The notes below the pieces were generated by a model. That model did not search any database. It was not told the origin of the DNA and saw nothing but the letters and a program-made list of their open reading frames with translations. From Hyphomicrobiales bacterium (GTDB taxonomy: Bacteria > Pseudomonadota > Alphaproteobacteria > Rhizobiales > Devosiaceae): DNA of 10,985 bases. The stretch spans positions 1-10,985 of the forward strand of contig JALSJY010000211.1 in assembly GCA_026989045.1 (NCBI GenBank), in the 5' to 3' direction. Shown piece by piece: positions 1 to 6,787 of this stretch (position 1 is its first letter; each line of letters opens with the position of its first letter). The position numbers were made by a program, and so were the translations under genes.

Positions 1-336
1 GTCTATAAATAGTGGAGAAACGTCTTGGATAATTTTTTCTACATTTTTAGGGTTTGAGTTATGCCAATAGCGTAATAACCATGGTGATAATTTTATCATG
101 TCCAAAAGGTTATAGTTTATACTTGGGTTTTTTCTGCTGGCATATTTTAGAATTTCGTTTAGTTCACGTGGAAAAATACGTGGTGAAAGATCAGTGCGCT
201 CAATCAGGCCAGCATTGCCATAACTGGTCTCATTGCCAATGCCATTTTTGTCAAGCAACACAACATTGCGTCCCCTCGCTTGCAAGTGAAGGGCAGTGCA
301 AACTCCAACAATTCCAGCACCAAGAACTAAGTCCAT
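1..336 (-). CDS. FAD-dependent D-amino-acid dehydrogenase/oxidase (DadA-like), 5' part only
   Basis: Reading the minus strand from an ATG at 334-336 gives 112 codons open to the window edge, so this is the N-terminal quarter or so of a protein that in this family is usually a little over 400 residues. It starts directly with a Rossmann FAD-binding beta-alpha-beta unit: the GxGxxG motif is GAGIVG at residues 6-11, and an acidic residue, D29, ends the second strand (VVLLD), where it would bind the FAD ribose. Residues 36-43 (ETSYGNAG) match the conserved segment after this unit in DadA-type enzymes, which oxidatively deaminate D-amino acids. Family membership is well supported; the exact substrate is not, because the catalytic half is missing. 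It diverges from the Fem-like gene. A tiny ATG-ACT-GGA-stop frame lies just upstream. The ribosome site is weak (GGAT). Confidence 0.85.
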   Translation of the reverse strand, partial: MDLVLGAGIVGVCTALHLQARGRNVVLLDKNGIGNETSYGNAGLIERTDLSPRIFPRELNEILKYASRKNPSINYNLLDMIKLSPWLLRYWHNSNPKNVEKIIQDVSPLFID

Positions 337-419
337 TTTATCCAGTCATATTTTAGTTACCATATTTTAGATAATCTTTGTGATTATTTAAAACGTTAGA
401 GAAATCATTATCAGCAAGT

Positions 420-447
420 ATTATAATATAGGTTTAATGAAAGCCAA
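420..447 (-). promoter_or_regulatory. Candidate sigma70-type promoter for the DadA-like gene
   Basis: On the minus strand TTGGCT (442-447) is followed after 16 bases by a perfect TATAAT (420-425). Transcription would start near 413, giving a leader of about 75 bases before the ATG at 336. The -10 lies in the symmetric octamer ATTATAAT (420-427), so the plus strand also carries TATAAT at 422-427, facing the Fem-like gene at 463, but with no good -35 at the right distance. In AT-rich DNA such matches occur by chance, so this is a suggestion only. Confidence 0.3.
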
Positions 448-462
448 CAATAAAGTTAAAAG

Positions 463-1647
463 ATGAGTTTTATTGCTAATAATATTGCCTCAAAAGGCGA
501 AATATCACAAATGGAAAACATAAGAACTACCACAAGAGTGGGTGGTAAATTGTTAACCTTGGAACATATCAATGGTGAGAGTTGGGATAAAATAATAAGT
601 TCGTTTGATGGCGCATGTCAGGAACAGCTTTATATTTTTGCAAAAAATCGCTGGCCTAAGGTTGGTCTTGAACCGGTGTTATTTTTTGAAAATGGTGAAG
701 TTGTTGGCGGTGCGCTGGTTTTGGTGCAAGCTTTGCCGTTAAACCTAGCTAGTTTAGCTATATTGAAATGGGGGCCATTGCTCAAAGATCATACAAGATT
801 TGATAAAAAAGAAATTTATGATGCTTGTGTTGAAACATTACTAAAAGAATATGATGTGAAACGAAAAATGATGGTTTCAATATTGGCTCGTGCAGCTTTG
901 CAAGAAGTGAATAATGAGTTTGAATATTTACTTGAACGTGGGTTTAAAAAAGGATCGCAGTTGCGTTTTCCAAACCGTTATTTTGTAAACTTACGCCAAA
1001 ATGATGAGGAGTTACTTGCAAGCTTTGCACAAAAATGGCGCTATCATTTAAAAAAATCTTTTAAAGCTGACTTGCATTTTGAACAGGCTAGCTGTGATAG
1101 GATTGAAGAGTTTAAATTACTTTATAATCAAATGAGTGGGCGTAAAAAGTTCCCTGATCATTCTGCCTTTGAGGATACAATTGATGCCCTTATGGCAATA
1201 ATAGATGATGGCCTGCGCCCAGAATTATTTTTTGTGCGCCATAAAAAGGAAATTGTTTCAGGTGCGGTGATATTTAAAACTGGCGATACTGCAGTTTATC
1301 TTTATGGGGCAACCTCTGATAAGGCATTAGGGTTGCGTGCTGGATATTTTATCCATTATCATATTATTCGCTGGTTGCGCGATAATACAAAGGCAAAATA
1401 TTATGACCTTGGTGGCACTGATGGATTTCAAGGTTTACACCAATTTAAAAAGGGCATGGTGGGGACAAAAGGTGTAATAGCTCTTGTTCCCCCTGTTGCA
1501 AATTATTCTAGTAAATTTATGCCATTATTATTTGGCAGGTTTGCATTTTTTACACGTGATTTGATTTTATCAATTAAACATTTTCTATCTAGCTTTCGCT
1601 CTGATATTGCAAAGCCTGACCAAAAACGTGACAAAAATGGATATTAA
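463..1647 (+). CDS. FemAB/FemX-like GNAT-fold aminoacyltransferase
   Basis: A 394-residue protein of the Fem-type (peptidoglycan bridge transferase) / Acetyltransf_6 group. Proteins of this fold have two tandem GNAT-like lobes; the characterised Fem enzymes transfer amino acids from aminoacyl-tRNA to lipid II, while proteobacterial relatives are mostly uncharacterised. Seen here: an N-terminal lobe with VLFFENGEVVGGALVL near residues 73-88, a basic segment SFAQKWRYHLKKS (187-199) typical of the lobe junction, a second GNAT core starting GAVIFK (267) and continuing through YLYGATS, and the C-terminal signature YYDLGGTDGFQGLHQFKKG (313-331), the strongest family marker. There is no signal peptide, so it is probably cytoplasmic or at the inner face of the membrane. 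The start is uncertain: ATG 463 and in-frame ATG 511 are both possible, neither with a strong ribosome site. It overlaps the flippase gene by 11 bases, suggesting translational coupling. The substrate and the amino acid are unknown. Confidence 0.8.
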   Translation: MSFIANNIASKGEISQMENIRTTTRVGGKLLTLEHINGESWDKIISSFDGACQEQLYIFAKNRWPKVGLEPVLFFENGEVVGGALVLVQALPLNLASLAILKWGPLLKDHTRFDKKEIYDACVETLLKEYDVKRKMMVSILARAALQEVNNEFEYLLERGFKKGSQLRFPNRYFVNLRQNDEELLASFAQKWRYHLKKSFKADLHFEQASCDRIEEFKLLYNQMSGRKKFPDHSAFEDTIDALMAIIDDGLRPELFFVRHKKEIVSGAVIFKTGDTAVYLYGATSDKALGLRAGYFIHYHIIRWLRDNTKAKYYDLGGTDGFQGLHQFKKGMVGTKGVIALVPPVANYSSKFMPLLFGRFAFFTRDLILSIKHFLSSFRSDIAKPDQKRDKNGY

Positions 1648-2962
1648 GCGGCGCCTAGCATCTCAATCTAGTTTAATTTTTGCTGCCCGTATCCTTGGCG
1701 CGGGAATAATTTTTATTGTTCAGGCTGGTATTGCACGAATTTGGGGAGCGCATGTGCTTGGTGAATATATGCTGATTATGGCTGTAATGAGCCTTATAAT
1801 GGCATTTTTGCCTTTGGGATTTCAAACTATTAGCACATATTTTGTTGCAGAATATTGTGCAAATAAAGATGGCTTTATGCTACGAAAATTTCTTTTTCGT
1901 TCCTATAGCCATGTAATAGTCATGGGTTTGTTGGTGGCGATTATTATTATTCCTAGTGCAAATTTGTTTGGTGAAACTGGCCAATTGGTGAATCTATATT
2001 GGCTTCCAATTACAATATTGGCGATTTCGGTTGCAATAATTTATATAAATAGTGCTGTTTTGATTGGCCTAAAAAGACCTTTTGCTGGTTTTCTAACAGA
2101 TGCTCTTTTTCGCCCATCATTAGTGTTTGCTTCTTTCTTTGTTGCTGCATTTTATTTTAGTGGTGATAATGCTCTGCTGGACATGCTTTATCTAATGTCA
2201 GGTGCTTTTATTATCATTGCTCTGGCGCAATTTTATTTGGTTGCCTCCTCAATTAAGCAAATACCTGATGAAGTTGATCAAAGGCCAGTTGAGGTAAAGA
2301 GGTGGTGGCGTTTTGCGACTCCTTGGGTAATAATTGCTTTAGCCACTGATTTTTTCTTTGAGATAAATTTAATAATTCTTGCTTCTTATTTAGAACCTCA
2401 TGATTTAGCAGTTTTTGGGGTTATTGGTAGAATTTTTATGCTTATTTCATTTGGCGTGATAGCTGTTTATGCAGTTGTTTTGCCTGATATTTTTGAATCT
2501 GAAGCGAATAATGACCGAGAGGGTTTTTTGAATAAGGTTGGCCAAGCTAATTTGGTGGCAACTGGTTTAGCGTTTATTATGGTAATTGGAGTGGCAATTG
2601 TTGGGCGCTTTGCTTTGGGTATTTTTGGCCCAGATTTTGTTGAGGGGGCATGGCCGCTGGTTATCTTATGTATTGCGTTGTTGGTGCGCTCAATTTTTGG
2701 GCCAGCTTCTTTAGTTTTGTCAATTTATGATAAACCCTATGCAAGCCTGCCAGCTGTTGCATGTGGTCTAGCTAGTCTTATGATATTTAACTATTATCTT
2801 GTGCCTGACTATCATTTGATGGGGGCGGCAATTGCCTCTTTATTGGCCATTATAGTTTGGTCTGTTGGCCTATGGTTTACAGCGCTGATGTTGGCTAAAG
2901 TTGATGTTTCAATATTTTCAGCGATTAAACATCAATTCACTCTACCGGCTAAGGTTAAATAG
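1637..2962 (+). CDS. Oligosaccharide/lipopolysaccharide flippase (Wzx-like, MOP superfamily)
   Basis: A 441-residue, very hydrophobic protein with about a dozen or more predicted membrane segments separated by short charged loops. The N-terminus (RRLASQSSLIFAARILGAG, then an IARIWGAHVLGEY loop) is typical of polysaccharide-biosynthesis flippases of the MOP superfamily, which move undecaprenyl-linked sugars across the inner membrane. I chose ATG 1637 rather than an upstream in-frame TTG at 1607, because family members begin with a short basic stretch right before the first helix (MDIKRRL). With that start the gene overlaps the end of the Fem-like gene by 11 bases and has no good Shine-Dalgarno of its own, so it is probably translated by reinitiation. 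Its 3' end overlaps the convergent acetyltransferase gene. Glycosyltransferase genes, the usual partners of Wzx, are absent in view, so the cargo is unknown. MurJ is unlikely: the sequence looks like the Wzx/O-antigen branch, but I have no alignment. Confidence 0.82.
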   Translation: MDIKRRLASQSSLIFAARILGAGIIFIVQAGIARIWGAHVLGEYMLIMAVMSLIMAFLPLGFQTISTYFVAEYCANKDGFMLRKFLFRSYSHVIVMGLLVAIIIIPSANLFGETGQLVNLYWLPITILAISVAIIYINSAVLIGLKRPFAGFLTDALFRPSLVFASFFVAAFYFSGDNALLDMLYLMSGAFIIIALAQFYLVASSIKQIPDEVDQRPVEVKRWWRFATPWVIIALATDFFFEINLIILASYLEPHDLAVFGVIGRIFMLISFGVIAVYAVVLPDIFESEANNDREGFLNKVGQANLVATGLAFIMVIGVAIVGRFALGIFGPDFVEGAWPLVILCIALLVRSIFGPASLVLSIYDKPYASLPAVACGLASLMIFNYYLVPDYHLMGAAIASLLAIIVWSVGLWFTALMLAKVDVSIFSAIKHQFTLPAKVK

Positions 2963-3537
2963 TTTTTTAGCCTTTTCTTAAAGCGCCCAAATCTTCCTTC
3001 AACATTTAAGCCTTTATCATAAGTTTTTGTGACTTTGGTCAAGGGGCGTTCATAAAGATGATAGTCTTCACCAAATATATGGTTTTCTAAAGTGCAGATA
3101 TGTTTATATTTTGCCCTTTTCATTATCACCTCGGCGGCTTTATTGCCGTCTTTTGTGTAGGTAGCAATTTTATGAAAACGCCCATTATCCCAATGCTCAA
3201 TGAAAGCCCGCATGCCACTCATGGCTAAAAGGCCTTTGCGATGTTCAGGCATAAGATAAGACCAATAAAGCCACAAAGTGCCAAGCTCTGGCCCACTTAT
3301 CATAAATCCTGCAGTTTTACCTTCATCAACCATCTTCATAATATGCGCTGGGTCTTCATTATGTAGAGCTAAAAGATAGTTTTTTGTTAGGCGGTTTTTT
3401 TCATACTGCTTAAATTCATCATTATAATATGGAGAATCCTCAATCGCCTCCATCAGTAAAGCATGAATTTTATCAATATCTGTAATAAGAGCGGGTTTTA
3501 AAATTGTTTTTGATTCTTTTTCTTGTGTCACAATCAT
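2932..3537 (-). CDS. GNAT family N-acetyltransferase
   Basis: A 201-residue protein with a single GNAT fold, expected to use acetyl-CoA to acetylate an unknown amine. Visible landmarks: an N-terminal strand-helix opening (LKPALITDIDKIHALLMEAI, from residue 13), strand TAGFMISG (75-82), the strand and CoA-loop region LYWSYLMPEHRKGLLAMSGM (90-109), and the helix GNKAAEVIMKRAKYK (131-145), which corresponds to the Asn/Ala helix before the last strands of GNAT enzymes. The usual Q/RxxGxG/A pyrophosphate loop is only loosely matched (HRKGLLA), so either the loop is divergent or the substrate mode differs. About 35 basic residues-rich positions after the domain (residue 167 to the end) form a tail encoded partly in the overlap with the flippase gene. 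The ATG at 3535-3537 is preceded by a weak GATGAG. Biological role not assignable. Confidence 0.75.
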   Translation of the reverse strand: MIVTQEKESKTILKPALITDIDKIHALLMEAIEDSPYYNDEFKQYEKNRLTKNYLLALHNEDPAHIMKMVDEGKTAGFMISGPELGTLWLYWSYLMPEHRKGLLAMSGMRAFIEHWDNGRFHKIATYTKDGNKAAEVIMKRAKYKHICTLENHIFGEDYHLYERPLTKVTKTYDKGLNVEGRFGRFKKRLKNYLTLAGRVN

Positions 3538-3555
3538 CTCATCATTTGGCTTTTT

Positions 3556-3583
3556 TTTATAATTACAGTAAAAAAGTTACCAA
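3556..3583 (-). promoter_or_regulatory. Candidate promoter of the GNAT gene
   Basis: On the minus strand TTGGTA (3578-3583) and TATAAA (3556-3561) are separated by 16 bases. Transcription would begin around 3549, about a dozen bases before the start codon. The -35 sits inside the direct repeat at 3570-3592, so a protein binding the repeat could block it. A TATAAT also occurs on the plus strand at 3558-3563 but lacks a fitting -35. Confidence 0.28.
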
Positions 3584-3592
3584 AAAAGTTAC
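3570..3592. repeat. 12-bp-period direct repeat in a divergent promoter region
   Basis: The 11-mer AAAAAAGTTAC occurs twice, at 3570-3580 and 3582-3592, separated by one base. It lies between the divergent GNAT and acetyl-CoA synthetase genes. Two same-face sites about one helical turn apart would suit a regulator dimer or tandem binding, but this is inference from spacing alone; no known operator is recognised. Confidence 0.5.
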
Positions 3593-3658
3593 ATTGGAGT
3601 TATGCATGCTCTTGTTTCAAATAGATGAGAGGTTTACAAGAAAGTAAATCATATAATT

Positions 3659-3664
3659 GGGAGG
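3659..3664 (+). promoter_or_regulatory. Strong Shine-Dalgarno fixing the acetyl-CoA synthetase start
   Basis: GGGAGG sits 5 bases before the ATG at 3670. An in-frame upstream ATG at 3625 would add 15 residues (MRGLQESKSYNWEVI) but has no comparable site and the extra residues do not resemble the enzyme family. The start at 3670 (MSEVKVFQPP) is therefore preferred. Confidence 0.85.
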
Positions 3665-3669
3665 TTATA

Positions 3670-5613
3670 ATGAGTGAAGTAAAAGTCTTTCAACCACCGG
3701 CAAGAATAAGCAAAAATACACTTACCAATCCAGAGCAATATCAGCAGATGTATGATAATTCTGTTAGTGATCCTGATGGGTTTTGGGGTGAGCAGGCAAA
3801 GCGGCTTGATTGGATAAAACCATTTACAAAGGTAAAAAACACTAGTTTTAAATATCCTGATATATCGATTAAATGGTTTGAAGATGGTGAGATTAATGTT
3901 GCAGCAAATTGCATCGATAGGCATTTAGCTACAAAAGGCGATCAAACGGCTATTATTTGGGAGGGTGATAACCCAGATGAAAGCAGACATATCACCTATA
4001 AAGAGCTGCACGAAGAAGTCAGCAAACTCGCTAATGTTTATAAAAATTTAGGCATTAAAAAGGGTGATAGAATTTGCATATATATGCCAATGATTCCAGA
4101 GGCTGCCTATGCAATGCTTGCTTGCGCTAGAATTGGCGCAATTCACTCGGTGGTTTTTGGTGGCTTTTCTCCAGAGGCATTAAAAAGTCGTATCATTGAT
4201 TGTGAAACTAGCGTGGTGGTAACTGCTGACCAAGCGGTGCGTGGAGGTAAAAATGTGCCATTAAAGGCTAATGTTGATAAGGCATTAGCTGGAATTTCTA
4301 ATATCAAGGTTTTGGTTGTTAGACGAACTGGGGCAGATGTGGCTTTTGATAGTTCGCGTGATTATCACTATTCAGAAGAAATGGCGAAAGTTTCAGCCGA
4401 GTGTCCACCAGAGCCAATGAACTCCGAGGATCCGCTTTTCATTCTTTATACTTCAGGCTCAACAGGTAAACCAAAGGGCGTGCTACACACAAGTGCTGGA
4501 TATTTGCTTTATGCTTCGCTTACACATGAAAAAGTGTTTGACTATAAAGACGGTGACATTTATTGGTGCACAGCTGACGTCGGCTGGGTAACTGGTCACT
4601 CATATATTGTCTATGGCCCGCTGGCTAATGGCGCGACAACATTAATGTTTGAAGGCGTGCCCACTTATCCAGATGCTAGCCGTTTTTGGCAGGTTATCGA
4701 TAAGCATAAGGTTAATATTTTTTACACTGCACCTACCGCAATTCGTGCGCTGATGGGCATGGGTGATGAGTTTGTTGATGGGGCGGATTTATCTTCGCTG
4801 CGTATTCTTGGCTCTGTTGGAGAGCCAATTAACCCCGAAGCTTGGCTTTGGTATAACAAACATGTTGGCAAAGAAAATTGCGCTATTGTTGATACATGGT
4901 GGCAAACCGAAACGGGCGGTATTATGATTACTCCGCTTCCAGGAGCAATTGCTACCAAACCGGGGTCTGCAACCAAGCCATTTTATGGTGTTCAGCCAGT
5001 TCTTTTAGAGCCAAATTCTGGTGAGGAATTAAATGAAATAGCAACACAAGGCGTTTTAGCAATTAAAGATAGCTGGCCAGGGCAGATGCGCACGTTATGG
5101 GGCGATCATGAGCGTTTTGTTTCCGCCTATTTTGAGCAATATAAGGGCTATTATTTCACTGGTGATGGTTGTCGTCGTGATGAAGATGGTTATTATTGGA
5201 TTACTGGTAGGGTTGATGATGTGCTTAATGTTTCAGGTCATCGCATTGGCACTGCTGAAGTTGAAAGCGCACTTGTTTCGCACCCAGAGGTAGCCGAGGC
5301 GGCAGTTGTGGGATATCCGCATGATATTAAGGGGCAGGGCATCTATTGTTATGTGACTTTGATGTCTGGAGATGAGCCAAATGAAGAGTTGCGAGCAGAA
5401 CTTGTAAAACATGTGCGCACAGAAATTGGCCCTATCTGCACTCCAGATTATATTCAATGGGCACCAGGATTGCCAAAAACTCGCTCGGGTAAAATTATGC
5501 GTCGGATTTTGCGAAAAATTGCTGAAAATGATTACGGCTCACTTGGTGATACATCGACTTTGGCAGACCCAAGTGTTGTTGATGACTTGATAAAGAATCG
5601 TCAAAATAGATGA
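3670..5613 (+). CDS. acsA: Acetyl-CoA synthetase (AMP-forming), EC 6.2.1.1
   Basis: A 647-residue, full-length cytoplasmic ANL-superfamily enzyme, almost the same length as the E. coli protein (652). It activates acetate with ATP to acetyl-AMP and then forms acetyl-CoA, allowing growth on or scavenging of acetate. Motifs in order: the phosphate loop YTSGSTGKPKG at 260-270; the acetate-pocket and adenine motif DTWWQTETGG at 408-417, whose tryptophans W410/W411 limit the pocket to short acids; the hinge and A8 region GRVDDVLNVSGHRIG from residue 513; and the C-terminal KTRSGKIMRR motif with K608, the lysine equivalent to Salmonella K609. In many bacteria that lysine is reversibly acetylated by a GNAT enzyme to switch the enzyme off, so regulation of this kind is possible here. 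The downstream hydrolase gene starts inside its stop codon. The GNAT gene diverges upstream, but its single-domain protein does not resemble the large Pat enzyme. Confidence 0.97.
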   Translation: MSEVKVFQPPARISKNTLTNPEQYQQMYDNSVSDPDGFWGEQAKRLDWIKPFTKVKNTSFKYPDISIKWFEDGEINVAANCIDRHLATKGDQTAIIWEGDNPDESRHITYKELHEEVSKLANVYKNLGIKKGDRICIYMPMIPEAAYAMLACARIGAIHSVVFGGFSPEALKSRIIDCETSVVVTADQAVRGGKNVPLKANVDKALAGISNIKVLVVRRTGADVAFDSSRDYHYSEEMAKVSAECPPEPMNSEDPLFILYTSGSTGKPKGVLHTSAGYLLYASLTHEKVFDYKDGDIYWCTADVGWVTGHSYIVYGPLANGATTLMFEGVPTYPDASRFWQVIDKHKVNIFYTAPTAIRALMGMGDEFVDGADLSSLRILGSVGEPINPEAWLWYNKHVGKENCAIVDTWWQTETGGIMITPLPGAIATKPGSATKPFYGVQPVLLEPNSGEELNEIATQGVLAIKDSWPGQMRTLWGDHERFVSAYFEQYKGYYFTGDGCRRDEDGYYWITGRVDDVLNVSGHRIGTAEVESALVSHPEVAEAAVVGYPHDIKGQGIYCYVTLMSGDEPNEELRAELVKHVRTEIGPICTPDYIQWAPGLPKTRSGKIMRRILRKIAENDYGSLGDTSTLADPSVVDDLIKNRQNR

Positions 5614-6725
5614 GGGTTTTTAAGCAGTTTTTTGCACAGGTTTTAGTAATTATTTTGTCGTTTTTGGCTGGTTTTGTGCCAGCCAGTGCGCAATCTGTTA
5701 CGCTTGAGCAAATGGCGGGGCAGATGATTATGGTTGGTTTTCAGGGTAATGTTGCATCTGCACAATCTGTACGAGAGTTAACTAAAATGATCGGGCAGGG
5801 GCGTGTTGGCGGCATTATGTATCTCAAGACTAATGTTTCAAGCCTTGCTAATGTTAGAGAAATGAATAAAGGTTTTTTGAGTGCTGGTGCGTCACTCCCT
5901 CCATTTATTGCTATTGACCAAGAGGGTGGAAGCATTGAGCGTTTAACTAAAGCAGTAGGATTTGCTGAAATTCCTTCGGCGGCGTATTTTGGCTCTTCTA
6001 ACTCACCAAATAGGGCGCAAAAAATTTATGCAGGTATGGCAAAATCACTTGCTTCACTTGGGGTGAATATGAATTTTGGCCCTGTTGTTGATCTCAATAT
6101 CAATAAAAAAAACCCTATCATTGCGAAATATGGCCGCTCTTATGGTGATGATGTTGCAACTGTGGTGGAATATGCTGAAGCATTTGTGTCTGGACATAGA
6201 ATTGCGGGCGTAATTACTGCTTTGAAACATTTCCCTGGCCATGGCTCAAGCGCGGGTGATAGTCATGTTGGCTTTGTTGATATTACAAAAACTTGGCAGG
6301 CAAAAGAGCTTGAGCCTTATCGGGTAATGGTAAAAGATGGTATGGTTGATATGGTGATGGTGGGGCATTTATTTCATCAAAAACTGTCCACTGATGCAAG
6401 TGCGCAACTTCCATCTAGCTTGTCACCTAATTGGATAACAGGTGTGCTGCGTAATCAGATTGGCTTTAATGGTGTTGTTATTTCTGATGATATGGAAATG
6501 GCGGCAATAAGAGAAAAATTCACCCTTAAACAAACAGTTATTAGAGCGGTAAATGCTGGCACTGATATTTTGTTATTTTCAAATACAGCAAAATATCGCA
6601 TTGGTTTGCCTGATGAAATTAGAAAAATCATTGTTGATGAAGCAAAGCGAGATGCAGATTTTCAAGCAAAAGTTGAAATCTCATATAAAAGAATTTATGA
6701 TTTAAAAAAGCGCATAAAGAATTGA
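5610..6725 (+). CDS. Exported family 3 glycoside hydrolase, NagZ-like beta-N-acetylhexosaminidase
   Basis: A 371-residue protein with a GH3 catalytic barrel. The NagZ-type loop KHFPGHGSSAGDSH spans residues 206-219, with D217 and H219 forming the Asp-His acid/base dyad characteristic of this subgroup, and ISDDMEM (291-297) carries the nucleophile aspartate, probably D293. DQEGG, contributing to the sugar pocket, is also present, as is GPVVDLN. These enzymes release GlcNAc from peptidoglycan fragments or other beta-GlcNAc substrates. Unlike the cytoplasmic E. coli NagZ, this one begins with a clear Sec signal: basic MRVFK, a hydrophobic core, and PASA-QS with likely cleavage after A27, so it should act in the periplasm. 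ATG 5610 overlaps the acetyl-CoA synthetase stop by four bases (ATGA), so the two are co-translated. Why the two are coupled is not obvious. Family assignment is secure; the natural substrate is inferred. Confidence 0.9.
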   Translation: MRVFKQFFAQVLVIILSFLAGFVPASAQSVTLEQMAGQMIMVGFQGNVASAQSVRELTKMIGQGRVGGIMYLKTNVSSLANVREMNKGFLSAGASLPPFIAIDQEGGSIERLTKAVGFAEIPSAAYFGSSNSPNRAQKIYAGMAKSLASLGVNMNFGPVVDLNINKKNPIIAKYGRSYGDDVATVVEYAEAFVSGHRIAGVITALKHFPGHGSSAGDSHVGFVDITKTWQAKELEPYRVMVKDGMVDMVMVGHLFHQKLSTDASAQLPSSLSPNWITGVLRNQIGFNGVVISDDMEMAAIREKFTLKQTVIRAVNAGTDILLFSNTAKYRIGLPDEIRKIIVDEAKRDADFQAKVEISYKRIYDLKKRIKN

Positions 6726-6787
6726 GTGTAGACATTTTGTTGTATCTTTGCTTCATTAGGTCAGTATTGTTGACATAAGAGAGTTTC

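Noticed and set aside
141..150. Third copy of CATATTTTAG inside the DadA-like gene
   Set aside because: It is an AT-rich decamer within coding sequence and far from the pair at 347-370; probably chance.
54..356. 100-codon plus-strand frame at the left edge
   Set aside because: It is antisense to the DadA-like gene, whose FAD-binding motif is unmistakable on the minus strand; the plus-strand translation is Cys/His-rich with no family resemblance.
1607..1636. TTG start adding 10 residues to the flippase
   Set aside because: The ATG at 1637 gives the usual short basic N-terminus directly before the first membrane helix; the extra residues look like out-of-frame coding of the Fem-like gene.
3625..3669. 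Upstream ATG adding 15 residues to acetyl-CoA synthetase
   Set aside because: It has no strong ribosome site, while GGGAGG sits 5 bases before ATG 3670.
6760..6774. Short inverted repeat GTCA-GTATTGT-TGAC before the exporter ribosome site
   Set aside because: Only four base pairs per arm with a seven-base loop; too weak to call an operator or hairpin.
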